Positions 1-9,071 are shown, counted from the first letter of the stretch. The stretch is DNA of 64,000 nt from Nitrospina sp. (GCA_024648695.1 JACAVV010000005.1:248001-312000), one strand, 5' to 3'. The notes: generated from the sequence alone by a model not told the origin. Numbers and translations are program-made.

Positions 1-273
1 ATCACAAAGACTTTCCTGGCCCAAAAGGTAACTCCCGGATTCCTGCACTGCATGAATTTGCTGACAAACTTTCATTTCCCTTCTCCCGCCCAATTAATGA
101 GTATGATCCAAAACTTGAAGTCCCGTTTCGATTTGAAAGTTGAGGATGCCTTTTACCATCTTCCCGGTCATGCAAAATTTCGAAAGGAATTCATGCCTTA
201 TCTTATGGGCCCTCAAAAAAAATTGCATTGTTTCCGCGTTGTTGTAAAAAAGATTGGAAATGCGTCTGCTTAA
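1..273 (+). CDS. Partial ORF running in from the left edge, unknown
   Basis: Frame 1 is open from the first base of the window to a TAA at 271-273, giving 90 residues. An internal ATG at 52 has no convincing ribosome binding site, so this is more likely the 3' end of a gene that starts outside the window than a 73-residue gene. The tail is basic (VVVKKIGNASA). I do not recognise a family and see no motif. It converges on the histidine kinase that ends at 327. It could also be a chance open frame. Confidence 0.35.
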   Translation: MTKTFLAQKVTPGFLHCMNLLTNFHFPSPAQLMSMIQNLKSRFDLKVEDAFYHLPGHAKFRKEFMPYLMGPQKKLHCFRVVVKKIGNASA

Positions 274-326
274 ACCCTTGAAACAAGAGAGTATGCCGGG
301 AAGCCTAAAAGGGAGAGAATATCAAT

Positions 327-2222
327 TCATTCCTCCGGTCTGTAAGGAAAAGAAACGCTAAAAATACTTCCCTCACCTTTTATACTTTCCACCGCTAATT
401 CCGCTCCCATCAATTTCACCAATTGTAAAGTGATCGTCAGGCCGATGCCAGTGCCCTGAATTTCCCGGGACGGGTCCTCCAGACGTACAAAAGGTTCGAA
501 TAATTGTTCTTGAAACTCTTTGGAAATGCCGATTCCGGTATCGATAACTTTTATTAAAATTCGTTCTCCCTCGCTCTCTTCCAGAGAAACCATCACCGAT
601 CCGCCCTTGCGATTGTATTTGATGGCATTGGATATCAAATTAATCAATATCTGCTTGAAACGCATTTTATCGGCCTGAATAATATCCTTTCCACCCAGAT
701 GATCCTCGAATTTGAGGACGACCTCATTCTTCCTGGTTAATGGAGTATGTTGTGATAATACTTCCTGGATCAGGGTTCGAACCGATACCGACTCCATAAC
801 CAGGTTCAATTTTCCAGATTCAATTTTCGCCAGATCAAGCACTTCGTTGATCAGGTCGAGCAAATGGATTCCTCCATCAATAATATGGTTGACGCTATTC
901 ATACTGGCTTCATCTAATTTGCCTTTAGGATCAATTTGTAACAATTGCGCGAAGCCCAAAATAGCATTGAGAGGTGTCCGCAATTCATGGCTCATCCTTG
1001 AAAGAAAATCCGATTTGGCGCGATTGGCTTTTTCAGCTTCCTGAAGAGCATTGCTGAGTTCTTCTTCTGTTCGTTTTTTCCAGGTGATATCCGTGTGAGT
1101 GCCGACCATTCGTAAGGGTTTGCCCTGAGAATCCCATTCCATCACCTTGCCGCGGTCGAGAATCCAGACCCAGTGACCCTCTTTATGTTTCACCCGATGT
1201 TCGGTTTTGTAATAGGGTAATTTACCTTCCAAATGTTCATCCAGAATTTTCAAGACGCGCGGCATATCATCCGGATGCACCAGTTTTTTCCAGGTGTTGA
1301 CATGGCCTTCCAATTCTAAAGGCTTGTATCCCAACATATTCATCCACTGTTGACTGAAGTAGACGGCCCCGGTTTGCACGTTCCAGTCCCATAACCCATC
1401 ACTGGACCCTTCTAATGCCAGCTTTAACCGCTCTTCGCTATTTTTCAATGTCTCTTCATCCTCTTTGCGCGAAGTGATATCCCTTGCGAAAGCGATGATG
1501 TATTCTTCCCCCTTAAAATTTACCAGATGCGGACTGATCTCCACCGGAAACACTTCCCCATTTTTCCTCTGGTGCGAAGATTCAAAGGAAGTAACCTGTT
1601 GGCTTCTCATATTTTCGAGGTAATTGGGCCAGGTTTCCCTTCGAACCGAGGGGTTGATATCAAACACGGTTAAGTTGAGCAATTCCTCTTTAGAATACCC
1701 GAGGTTTGTGCAGGCTTTCTCGTTAACATAAACAAACTGTGCGCTTTCCGGAAGCAACCAAAAAGCGGCATCCCCAGCATACTCCACACCATATTCTATA
1801 AGGTAATTCTTCTTCGCCAGAGACTCTTCCAATTCCTGCCGATTTGACGGGTTCGCCAGGTTTCCTATCCATTCGTGAATATCCAGGCAAGTGCCTGAAT
1901 ATCCAAAAAATTCGCCCTGGTCGGAAATTCTTGGATGGCCTTTTTCGGATACCCAACGATAAGAACCATCGGCCGTTTTTAAGCGATACATCAATTCCAT
2001 AGGCCAACGCCTTTCGAAGCGGGTCGTATAAACCTGGAGGTAATGATTACGGTCTTCCGAATGAATTCCTTCAAGCCAACCAAAATTCAACTCCTGTTCC
2101 AGGGCACGCCCTCTAAAATCAAGCCAGGTCTTATTAAAATAGATAAAACGTTTATCGGTACCAGAGAGCCAAATCATGGCAGGCAGATTATCGAGAATGG
2201 GGGAAAGGTCTTTAGTATCCAA
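327..2222 (-). CDS. PAS-PAS-PAS sensor histidine kinase
   Basis: Cytoplasmic sensor kinase of 631 residues with no membrane segment. Three PAS domains are visible at about 5-118, 140-252 and 265-385, each closing with a D-I-T/D-I-H type end. A HisKA domain follows with phospho-acceptor His412 in the motif SHELRTPLNAILGFAQ. The HATPase domain has an N box (NLISNAIKYN), a G1 box (DTGIGIS) and a G2 box (GTGIGLTIT). No receiver domain is attached and no response regulator gene is adjacent, so its partner is unknown. The frame has a TGA four codons upstream of the first usable start, which is a TTG at 2222 with only a weak A/G-rich site. The alternative is the ATG of Met16, which would trim the first PAS domain. 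The HisKA region closely resembles those of the kinases at 6.3 and 19.2 kb, suggesting paralogues. Confidence 0.93.
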   Translation of the reverse strand: MDTKDLSPILDNLPAMIWLSGTDKRFIYFNKTWLDFRGRALEQELNFGWLEGIHSEDRNHYLQVYTTRFERRWPMELMYRLKTADGSYRWVSEKGHPRISDQGEFFGYSGTCLDIHEWIGNLANPSNRQELEESLAKKNYLIEYGVEYAGDAAFWLLPESAQFVYVNEKACTNLGYSKEELLNLTVFDINPSVRRETWPNYLENMRSQQVTSFESSHQRKNGEVFPVEISPHLVNFKGEEYIIAFARDITSRKEDEETLKNSEERLKLALEGSSDGLWDWNVQTGAVYFSQQWMNMLGYKPLELEGHVNTWKKLVHPDDMPRVLKILDEHLEGKLPYYKTEHRVKHKEGHWVWILDRGKVMEWDSQGKPLRMVGTHTDITWKKRTEEELSNALQEAEKANRAKSDFLSRMSHELRTPLNAILGFAQLLQIDPKGKLDEASMNSVNHIIDGGIHLLDLINEVLDLAKIESGKLNLVMESVSVRTLIQEVLSQHTPLTRKNEVVLKFEDHLGGKDIIQADKMRFKQILINLISNAIKYNRKGGSVMVSLEESEGERILIKVIDTGIGISKEFQEQLFEPFVRLEDPSREIQGTGIGLTITLQLVKLMGAELAVESIKGEGSIFSVSFPYRPEE

Positions 2223-2438
2223 GGCTTTCTTTCAATCTGATTCGAGTTTTCGGAAATTGTTTTTTAAAATCCCATTATATTCGCATCAAGGAGGTATTTC
2301 ATCCTTAAATAAATTTTCATGACATTTCCAGGTTACAATAACCTCTCTCAATGTTATTCTGGATAGAAAGCATTGTGGAAACCCGTTTGGATCTTTAAAC
2401 CTGAGTCCATTGCTATTCAATGGAGGCACTGGTTCATT

Positions 2439-3866
2439 ATGATTCCCCGCTTGACAAAAATCATAGCCACTCTGGGTCCGGAATCAGCAACCCCCAGGCG
2501 CATTCATGAGTTGGTACGAAATGGCGTGAATGTGTTTCGACTCAACCTCTCCCACGGCAAACATTCCGATTTACTGCAATGGATCGAATGGATTCGCAAA
2601 ACAGAAAAAACTCTGAATACTTTTGCAGGAATCCTGCTCGATTTACAAGGACCCAAAATGCGGGTGGGAAAATTTAAAGGAGGATTCATCCAACTGCATC
2701 GTGGCGACCGGGTCATTTTCAGCACAGAAAAAGGCATGGGCGAAAAGGGATGGGTTCCTGTCCAGTACCCCCGTTTTCACAACGATGTAAAGGTTGGGAG
2801 TCAGATATTCCTGGATGATGGCAATATTCGTGTCAAAGTCAAAAAAATATCAGGTCAACGGGTCCACGTTGTGGTGGAGGTTGGCGGTACGCTTTCCGAT
2901 CATAAAGGACTCAACATGCCCGATGCGGTTATCCGTACAGGAGCTTTGACGGCCAAAGATAAAAAAGACCTCGCCTTTGGACTAAAAGCAGGCATCGACT
3001 TTGTCGCCTTGTCGTTTGCCAGTTCTGCGAAGGATATTCAACAACTGCGCCGTATTATAAAAAAGGCAGGTAAGGATGTGGAAGTCATCGCCAAGATTGA
3101 ACGTAAAAAAGCAGTAGAGTGCCTGGAGGAAATCGTTCAGGTCTCTGACGGTCTCATGGTAGCCCGGGGCGACCTGGGTATCGAAATTCCACTTGCAGAG
3201 GTTCCGGTGGTCCAGCAGGAAATCCTGAGATTGGGCGCCAAGCACGAAAAAATAGTGATCGTGGCGACGCAAATGCTGGAGTCGATGGTCAATAACCATC
3301 GCCCCACGCGAGCCGAAGTGTCCGACATTGCGCAAGCAGTAGCCGGGCGGGCAGACGCCATCATGCTTTCTGCCGAAACCGCAGTGGGCAAGCATCCGAT
3401 TGAAGCGGTTCGCGTGATGGACCGGACCGCTCGCACTCAGGAACGCTATCACGAAAAATTTCGGCGGATATTGCGTTTGAACAGAAATATGGAACACGAT
3501 CTTCCCGTGAGCCAGGGAGTGACCTATTCGGCGAACCAGTTGGTGGAATTATTAAACGCCCATGCTTTGCTGATTTTCACCATCACCGGTGGAACCGCCC
3601 GCCAAATAACGGCTCCCAAACCCATGGTTCCCGTATTCACCTACACCTCCAGTTTATCTCGCGCCCGAAAGTCAACCCTGCTTAGAGGAGTGGTCCCTAC
3701 CCTCGTCGAAGATTCCCAACACTTTCTTGAAGACTTGCATAACGTGTTTCAAAATCTAAAAAAACACAAATACCTGAAGAAGGGACAACGCGTGGTCATC
3801 ACCACAGGCATTCCGACTGGCGTTCCTAAATGGACCAATATTATTCGAGTGGAAATCGTTCCCTGA
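2439..3866 (+). CDS. pyk: Pyruvate kinase
   Basis: Catalyses phosphoenolpyruvate + ADP to pyruvate + ATP, the last step of glycolysis, in the cytoplasm. From the ATG at 2439 the protein is 475 residues, normal for bacterial enzymes, and begins IPRLTKIIATLGPES as family members do. The frame is open further upstream to 2373, but that extension is not typical, and GGAGG at 2421-2426 suits 2439. Visible motifs are NLSHG near the N-terminus, LDLQGPKMRVG at the start of the B domain, the catalytic lysine region IAKIERKKAVE, ARGDLGIEIPLAEVP, and the phosphate-binding stretch MLSAETAVGKHP. The regulatory C-terminal domain is complete. Divergent from the histidine kinase upstream. Confidence 0.97.
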   Translation: MIPRLTKIIATLGPESATPRRIHELVRNGVNVFRLNLSHGKHSDLLQWIEWIRKTEKTLNTFAGILLDLQGPKMRVGKFKGGFIQLHRGDRVIFSTEKGMGEKGWVPVQYPRFHNDVKVGSQIFLDDGNIRVKVKKISGQRVHVVVEVGGTLSDHKGLNMPDAVIRTGALTAKDKKDLAFGLKAGIDFVALSFASSAKDIQQLRRIIKKAGKDVEVIAKIERKKAVECLEEIVQVSDGLMVARGDLGIEIPLAEVPVVQQEILRLGAKHEKIVIVATQMLESMVNNHRPTRAEVSDIAQAVAGRADAIMLSAETAVGKHPIEAVRVMDRTARTQERYHEKFRRILRLNRNMEHDLPVSQGVTYSANQLVELLNAHALLIFTITGGTARQITAPKPMVPVFTYTSSLSRARKSTLLRGVVPTLVEDSQHFLEDLHNVFQNLKKHKYLKKGQRVVITTGIPTGVPKWTNIIRVEIVP

Positions 3867-4200
3867 AACACCAAAACCACGAAACCCTCCAGGTTTTGAA
3901 TCAACCAAATGCTGTTGGTGACTTTTTTGAAACTCCAGTTGATCGTTCTCAATTTGAAAATAATGAAACAAACCGTACCATCAAAATCGACATCGCTAAA
4001 AATCCTTTGGGGGTTTCTATCCGAAAATGGGGAATTTCAAAAGTCTGTCAAGTTCCGCAAATTGGTTGCGAATTTTTTGAAAAACGCACACCAGGAAATT
4101 ACCTTCCCACCACATGAAAATTTACACATATAAACCATTGATTTTGTTGGCTATATATGGTAGATTCATGGCAATCATAAAAAAAGAATAAGGAGGGGGC
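3867..4200. other. Intergenic, nothing recognised
   Basis: A gap of about 330 bases between pyruvate kinase and the lipoprotein gene. Open frames here start inside pyk and lack ribosome binding sites. An AT-rich stretch with TATATA near 4151-4157 may belong to the promoter of the next gene, but no well-spaced -35 box was found. Confidence 0.4.
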
Positions 4201-4725
4201 ATGTTTGGAATCAACAAACCCAAAGCAGGATTGTTGGGCAAATTGGTATGGTTACTCGTCCTGGGGCTTTTATTGACAGGGTCAAGCTGTGACGAAAACG
4301 ATGATACGACTATCACTGCGCCGTCAGTGGATCTTCCTGCAGATAATTTTCAGGGTACCTACGTTGCCGTGGCAACCTCAGATGCACTCAACCAATTCAC
4401 TATCACGCAATCAGGAAATGTTCTTGTGGGAACTGTTACAGGGGCCGCCTCGGACCTATTGCAAAATGCCGCTTTGTTAGGTAATGCCTTTGATGGCCAG
4501 GAAATGTCATTAACGGTAACCGATGGTGTAAGTTGTCCTTTTGCTAGCGGGGACATTATTGCCAGGTTTGACGTTAATGCTCAACTTTTGATCCTGGATT
4601 TTAATGGCTCTAATTGTCAACTGATTACTATTACCCCGGAAGATCCAGCCACTACAGAAATAGAATTGGAACAAGCCGTAGATTTAAACTCCTATAGAAA
4701 TAGGACTTATCGAAGAGTCGGTTAA
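4201..4725 (+). CDS. Small secreted lipoprotein, unknown function
   Basis: 174 residues with a strong ribosome binding site, AAGGAGGGGG, just before the ATG. The N-terminus has a basic start, a hydrophobic core (LVWLLVLGLLLTG) and a lipobox-like GSSC, so it is probably lipidated at about Cys30 and placed in the periplasm or outer membrane. The mature part is acidic, Asn/Thr rich and beta-like, with further cysteines (SCPFAS, SNCQL). I do not recognise the family. A hairpin terminator follows at once, so it is probably transcribed alone. Confidence 0.8.
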   Translation: MFGINKPKAGLLGKLVWLLVLGLLLTGSSCDENDDTTITAPSVDLPADNFQGTYVAVATSDALNQFTITQSGNVLVGTVTGAASDLLQNAALLGNAFDGQEMSLTVTDGVSCPFASGDIIARFDVNAQLLILDFNGSNCQLITITPEDPATTEIELEQAVDLNSYRNRTYRRVG

Positions 4726-4740
4726 CCCTTAGTTTCAAAA

Positions 4741-4770
4741 AAACCGGAGATCCTGTGTCTCCGGTTATTT
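4741..4770 (+). terminator. Rho-independent terminator of the lipoprotein gene
   Basis: Nine-base stem AACCGGAGA (4742-4750) with TCTCCGGTT (4758-4766), followed by a short T-rich run. It lies 17 bases after the lipoprotein stop. Confidence 0.75.
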
Positions 4771-4843
4771 TGGTCCAACTCTTTTAACATAAAATCTTTT
4801 CCACCCCCAACCTTCTAATCCCTCCTTTAATTTTCAAATGAAG

Positions 4844-5119
4844 TCATTAGTGTCCGGGGAAAATCAAAATATTCTTTGAAAACGTGAGGCTTAATTGGGC
4901 TGTTTTTTAACCGGACAGCACGAATAAGCTCCTAAAATGGCTGTAAATGCCTGTTCCCACACTGATAAGGATTTTCAGCGATCTCAGAAAACTCTTTCAG
5001 GGGATGTAGATTCAGGTTTTCCCGGACAGCATGGATCGAAAACAGGTAACTCCTTAAAAAACAATGAAATATTTTTTAATACTGGACTATCAACCCAATG
5101 TTAAATATTTCCCCGGACA
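4844..5119. mobile_element. MITE-like element with TGTCCGGGGAAA ends, copy 1
   Basis: A non-coding element of about 270 bases bounded by inverted ends TGTCCGGGGAAA (4851-4862) and TTTCCCCGGACA (5108-5119). Two further internal CCGGACAGCA motifs sit near 4911-4920 and in 5021-5031. The stretch 4844-5075 is repeated without a mismatch at 63769-64000, where the window ends. The ends resemble insertion sequence termini, and it has no transposase, so it is probably mobilised in trans. No clean target duplication was found. Confidence 0.75.
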
Positions 5120-5200
5120 GTAGTGAAATGAAGTAATAACTGAAATATAAGACACCATTTGAGATCAAATATCCTGTCTAATTCCAGGGAACCAGCCCCC

Positions 5201-5535
5201 CTATAGTTGCTGTGCAAACTCTTGAAAATCTGGATCCAGGTGCTCTGTCATCTGCTGGGTGACCTTACGCATTTCCCTTTCCTCTCCGCGATGCAACAAT
5301 TCTTCCAAAACGGAATGGCGGACTTGCACACCACTACCTTTTGAGGGTCCTGGCCAAGTCGAGCTTCATACACAGTAATAAAATTACCACGCTCTGATCC
5401 AACAAAAATATAGTTTTTTCCAAACGGGGCTGTCTCCATATATTGGGGTTTCACAATTTTTTTCGGCTCGAAACTCAGAATAACATCCATGCTGAAAGAC
5501 CAAATATTCCAGGCCCTCTCCTGAATCGAACATCA
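5201..5535 (-). pseudogene. Frameshifted remnant of an unknown small gene
   Basis: Protein-like sequence continues across at least one frame change. One frame gives SFEPKKIVKPQYMETAPFGK and VGSERGNFITVYEARLGQDP. At an AAAA run near 5337-5342 the reading moves to another frame and continues GSGVQVRHSVLEELLHRGEE, ending FQEFAQQL at a TAG at 5201. At the 5' side a third frame reads MFDSGEGLEYLVFQ. Rejoined, the product would be about 110 residues with a charged, probably helical C-terminus. I do not recognise the family. It lies between two non-coding mobile elements, which fits local decay. Confidence 0.5.
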
Positions 5536-5623
5536 CTTTGCTATAAGGCTAAAAGATAGGGACGCCCCGGCTTCCCCTCTTAAAGTCGCCTTCGTTCGCA
5601 GTTACTACGAAAAAATTAATGAA

Positions 5624-5782
5624 ACCCGAGTTATGGGTAAGAAGAGGGAAAACCAAAAAATCGTTTAAATTGGTCAAAGAACTTATTGAGAACTCTAATT
5701 TGTGGGCCCTCGGCTTCATTCATCCCCTTAACCTTATTCCTCTCCCTCCCGGAGAGGGTTTTCTCTTATCCAAAACTCGGGT
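5624..5782. mobile_element. 159-base MITE, family II, full copy
   Basis: Imperfect inverted ends: ACCCGAGTTATGGGTAAGA at the left, and at the right a sequence whose complement reads ACCCGAGTTTTGGATAAGA. An internal hairpin CCTCTCCctcccGGAGAGG is present. A related full-length copy is at 41822-41984 and partial copies are near 6246-6306 and 37886-37993. It has no coding capacity. Its right end abuts and truncates the beta-propeller gene remnant at 5783. Confidence 0.75.
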
Positions 5783-6118
5783 CAAGGAACCAGGAAACGG
5801 CATCGGTTTCGCGGTTTACATCGTTCAGGTTTCCGGAAGGAATGGGAAGAACGGGAGACGTGCTAACACCTACCAAAGCATATGGTCCGGAAACAGCAAC
5901 AGAAGTGGGTTCTCTACCCACATCAACGGTACCGATTCCAACGGGGGCCGCAAGAGTGGCGATGTCGACGAAGCAGACCTTGTGGAAATTCGATTGAATT
6001 TTCACTAAACGTTGCCAAGTCCGTTTGCCAAAGCGTTCAAGCCGGTGGCTACCAATCCCAGCAGTAACACGATGGCACCCATCAGCATTTTGCGGTTTCG
6101 AAATTGCTTATTTATCAT
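5783..6118 (-). pseudogene. Truncated, frameshifted secreted beta-propeller protein
   Basis: An ATG at 6118 follows a very good ribosome binding site (AAGGAGAGAGC) and encodes a signal peptide: MINKQFRNRK, then the hydrophobic MLMGAIVLLLGLVATG, ending GLGNV and a TAG. A shift by one base continues the protein as KIQSNFHKVCFVDIATLAAP and DVGREPTSVAVSGPYALVGV, a pattern typical of YVTN/LVIVD-type beta-propeller blades. The frame then runs into the MITE ending at 5782 and is lost. I read this as a periplasmic beta-propeller gene disabled by a frameshift and truncated by the mobile element. The frameshift is seen directly; the family assignment rests on one blade. Confidence 0.6.
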
Positions 6119-6245
6119 GCTCTCTCCTTAAAAAACCTTTTAAGTGTTTTAGAGTTTAACTACAAGCATGATAAGAATTCGCTAATTGATTTTAATTAGG
6201 AGAGCACGAGTATTTGTTTTGAAGAGTGCACCAAGGGTCTAATCA

Positions 6246-6306
6246 ATCCGGGTTACGGATAAGAGTATCCTCTCCTCTGGAGCAAGAGAATTTAGGTACG
6301 TTGGGC
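6246..6306. repeat. Partial copy of MITE family II
   Basis: Inverted relative to the copy at 5624-5782. It carries the terminal sequence CCGGGTTACGGATAAGAG followed by the CCTCTCC/GGAGCAAGAG hairpin remnant, and ends near TTGGGCC. It lies downstream of the kinase ending at 6313. Confidence 0.5.
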
Positions 6307-6312
6307 CTTAAA

Positions 6313-7230
6313 TCAAACTCCGAGATTATAAACTATTCCAGGGATGGGCAAATCAACGAAAAACTTGCTTCCCACACCTTCTTCGCTTTCAAAATCGATT
6401 TGGCCATCCATCATTTCCACAATTTTTTTGGTGATGCTCAGGCCGATTCCGGTACCTTCAATGGTCATAGTTTCTTTGCCAAGGCGATTGAACAACTGAA
6501 AAACCTGACTCCATTTTTCTCTGGGAATCCCGATTCCAGTATCTTCAAAAACCAGGCGAATCATATTAGCTTCCCTTCTTTCTTTGTAAATTCGCAAAGA
6601 TTCACCTCTTATGTTGTACTTGATTCCATTGGATATCAAATTTAACACCACCTGTTTCAATCTCAAACGGTCTGCATGAAGAAAATGGGAATCAAACTCA
6701 GCGGAATCCAGAATAAACTCTATCTCGTCCTTAATGACAAGAAGTTCCACAATCGTTTTTATTTCTCCCATGAATTTTTTCATGTCAATGGTTTCCATGG
6801 ATAATTTGATACGCCCGGACTCAATGGAGGACAAATCGAGGACTTCATTGATCAACTTCAGCAAATGTTTTCCGGCGGCATATATTCGATCAATATTATT
6901 TAATTGAACCGTCGTCAGGTTATTCTCCGTATTCATTTTCAATATCTGGGCAAAACCGGAAATAGCGTTAAGCGGGGTCCGTAGCTCATGGCTCATGCTG
7001 GATAAAAATTCGGATTTGGCGCGATTGCTCTCCTCCGCTTCTTCCTTGGCAACCTTTAATTCGCGAGTACGTTCTTCAATTTTTTTCTCGATGGATTCAT
7101 TATATTCGATTAATTTGTCTTGCCGAACACCACCAAACCTTGCAAACAAACCCAGAAAAATCGGGTCCGTGTCGATAATCCACAAGTTAATCCTAAAAGA
7201 TAAGGATCTTATTTTGAATAAATTCATCAT
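6313..7230 (-). CDS. Short histidine kinase, apparently lacking a sensor domain
   Basis: 305 residues from the ATG at 7230; a GTG at 7245 would add five. A short N-terminal stretch, a coiled coil (KIEERTRELKVAKEEAEE) and then HisKA with the phospho-acceptor histidine in SHELRTPLNAISGFAQ (His81 from this start). HATPase boxes are complete: NLISNGIKYN, DTGIGIP and GTGIGLSIT. No PAS, GAF, HAMP or transmembrane sensor is present, unlike its paralogues at 0.3 and 19.2 kb, and the first 35 residues look unlike any domain. The gene may have lost its 5' part when the oppositely oriented WD40 gene came to lie against it. The two start codons overlap in the sequence CATCATGG. No response regulator is adjacent. 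Confidence 0.85.
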   Translation of the reverse strand: MMNLFKIRSLSFRINLWIIDTDPIFLGLFARFGGVRQDKLIEYNESIEKKIEERTRELKVAKEEAEESNRAKSEFLSSMSHELRTPLNAISGFAQILKMNTENNLTTVQLNNIDRIYAAGKHLLKLINEVLDLSSIESGRIKLSMETIDMKKFMGEIKTIVELLVIKDEIEFILDSAEFDSHFLHADRLRLKQVVLNLISNGIKYNIRGESLRIYKERREANMIRLVFEDTGIGIPREKWSQVFQLFNRLGKETMTIEGTGIGLSITKKIVEMMDGQIDFESEEGVGSKFFVDLPIPGIVYNLGV

Positions 7231-8239
7231 GGGTATTGCACTCACAGCAATTTCCCTGGCGCTAATCTTTTTTTACTGGATCCGATACCCCAGGGTTTCC
7301 TACAAACAAATATTGGGAAATCCCGGACCTCATTCCATTCACTCGGATCTGCCAAATTTGGCACTGGATGTGGTGCTGGAACAAAACAGGTCGCGCGTTC
7401 TTTCGCGCCAGGTCAACGGTGACGTTCTTGCCTGGGACCTGAAATCGGGTAAAGGCGAAAAAGTAGCGACCACCTCTTCAGTGTTTGCCTATTGCCGGAC
7501 CGGGGAACAAATGATCGTTGGGGATAAACAAGGGTTCCGTGTGATGGATTTAAAATCCGGCACTCAAAGACAGGTCGACGGGCCAACTTACGATTATGCA
7601 AAATGGAGCGCGGACTGCTCACGCTTCGCCCTGGCTCAGGAAGACCGGACACAAGTTGAAGTATGGAATGCGATTGATTTAAAAAAAGTTGCCGTCCACA
7701 ATACCACGTCACCGGTTCGCAACGGACTGGCCTTGTCCCCCGACGGTGTATATCTGGCAAGCGCGGAAGGAACTTATGATGAAGTGCTCGGACACAAAAC
7801 CGAAGTCGAACTTTTTCGAATAGATGAACAAGGAGACATCGTTCCTGCCGTAACGATCAAGAGTCCCACCACAATCTTCGGCATGTGGCGCATGGTGTTT
7901 GCTTCGGGGTCCAACCATTTGCTTCTCGCATCGCAAACCGAGGCGCGTTCCGGACTGCGCAGTTTCGTTCCCGAAATCGGAAAGGTGAAATGGGGTCACG
8001 ACGGATTCAAATCCTATTGGATTCGCGCATTGGCCGTTTCCTCCGATGGTCAGGTGTTGGCCACCGGCGACGAAAAAGGATGGCTCCGCTTGTGGAATGT
8101 GGCGGATGGAAAGAAACTTTTCGAAGGCAATACCGGCCTGGTCATACAAGCCCTGTCCTTTTCAGAAGATGGAAACCGCCTGGCCCTCGCGCTATGGGAT
8201 TCCACCATCGCCATCGTTGACCGCACCGCACTTAATTAG
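7229..8239 (+). CDS. Membrane-anchored WD40-repeat protein
   Basis: 336 residues from the ATG at 7229; the open frame extends to 6995, but that part lies inside the opposite kinase gene. Residues 1-18 form a hydrophobic anchor (GIALTAISLALIFFYW), so the beta-propeller is probably periplasmic. WD40-like blades are visible in the body: GLALSPDGVYLASAEG, ALAVSSDGQVLATGDEKG with LRLWNVADGKKLF, and ALSFSEDGNRLALALWD. About six or seven blades would fit. WD40 propellers are protein-binding scaffolds; no enzyme motif is present. No strong ribosome binding site is seen, so the start is probable rather than certain. Confidence 0.85.
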   Translation: MGIALTAISLALIFFYWIRYPRVSYKQILGNPGPHSIHSDLPNLALDVVLEQNRSRVLSRQVNGDVLAWDLKSGKGEKVATTSSVFAYCRTGEQMIVGDKQGFRVMDLKSGTQRQVDGPTYDYAKWSADCSRFALAQEDRTQVEVWNAIDLKKVAVHNTTSPVRNGLALSPDGVYLASAEGTYDEVLGHKTEVELFRIDEQGDIVPAVTIKSPTTIFGMWRMVFASGSNHLLLASQTEARSGLRSFVPEIGKVKWGHDGFKSYWIRALAVSSDGQVLATGDEKGWLRLWNVADGKKLFEGNTGLVIQALSFSEDGNRLALALWDSTIAIVDRTALN

Positions 8240-8250
8240 TGCAATAATAA

Positions 8251-8469
8251 TTATCGGCCCTCTAGGCGACTAACGTCCCCGTGCATACCATTTGGAGCCC
8301 GGACCTCTTCAATACCCCACTGGCCACCCCGATCCGAATTCTGGGCCTTTCCCATAGCAGGCAAAAGCATGGATAAAACGAAAAAAACCAGACTCGCCCA
8401 TATAGCCCAACTTTCAGATGGCTTTGACAAGGTTAAATAGTTTTGATCATCAAATGGTTCCCTGGTCAT
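8251..8469 (-). CDS. Small single-pass membrane protein, unknown
   Basis: 72 residues, preceded by AAGGGGAAAAGG before the ATG. One hydrophobic segment (WAIWASLVFFVLSMLLPAMG) is flanked by a short hydrophilic N-terminus and a C-terminal tail of about 30 residues. It converges on the WD40 gene with an 11-base gap. No recognised family; the ribosome binding site and membrane segment are the only support. Confidence 0.5.
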   Translation of the reverse strand: MTREPFDDQNYLTLSKPSESWAIWASLVFFVLSMLLPAMGKAQNSDRGGQWGIEEVRAPNGMHGDVSRLEGR

Positions 8470-9071
8470 AACCTTTTCCCCTTATAAACCGGATTAGAAA
8501 TGTAACGTAACTTTGAGCTTATAAAATATTTTTTCCCGTCACCTCCCGCTACATGGACCCATCTTTAGCGGAAAGTTGAAGCGAAAAACCATTTTAAATT
8601 TTCCTTAAAGGTTTATGTAATAAAAATATTCACATCCTTTTTAACAAAAGTCAACCTTTCTTTCCAGAATGTTATTCATTTTTTCCAGGGAATAAAAATC
8701 AATGGACTCAAAAACGGGTGGCAGGTCCCTGCCCTTGCTGAAGGGTAAAATATGCCTTATCATCCCAAGCGAAGATACGGATTACCCTGTATATTGAGGA
8801 AGAAACGCTTTTGAGTATACAAAATGTTATATCTTCGGTGGTTAATAGCCAAGAGTGACATCCTGAAAACTTGTCTGACTACATTAGTTTTGTTCATGCA
8901 ATTTTCGGAAAAGTTATCATCCCCTCCCTATCCCGCCAGGGGGATCGGGTTTTTATGGGATGATGATTTTAAATTTTTCTGCAACGCTTATCCGATAAAA
9001 TTTTTTTTAGTCCTGCCCGCATATCGTTTACAATAAGCTCGTAGCAACACGATTCACTTATACAGGGAGAA
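8470..9071. other. 600-base intergenic region
   Basis: AT-rich upstream region of the protease/nuclease fusion. An open frame at 8824-9036 has no ribosome binding site and no recognisable product. A small palindrome (ATCCCGCCAGGGGGATCGGG) lies at about 8931-8950. TTTACAAT at 9027-9034 may be part of a promoter. Nothing else was seen. Confidence 0.4.

Noticed and set aside
3830-4133. Open frames overlapping the end of pyruvate kinase
   Set aside because: They begin inside pyk or have no ribosome binding site, and the products show no coding character.
5619-6008. 129-codon plus-strand open frame
   Set aside because: It spans the MITE at 5624-5782 and the antisense of the beta-propeller remnant, which has the better protein evidence.
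8824-9036. 70-codon open frame before the protease/nuclease gene
   Set aside because: No ribosome binding site, no recognisable composition, and it lies in an AT-rich upstream region.
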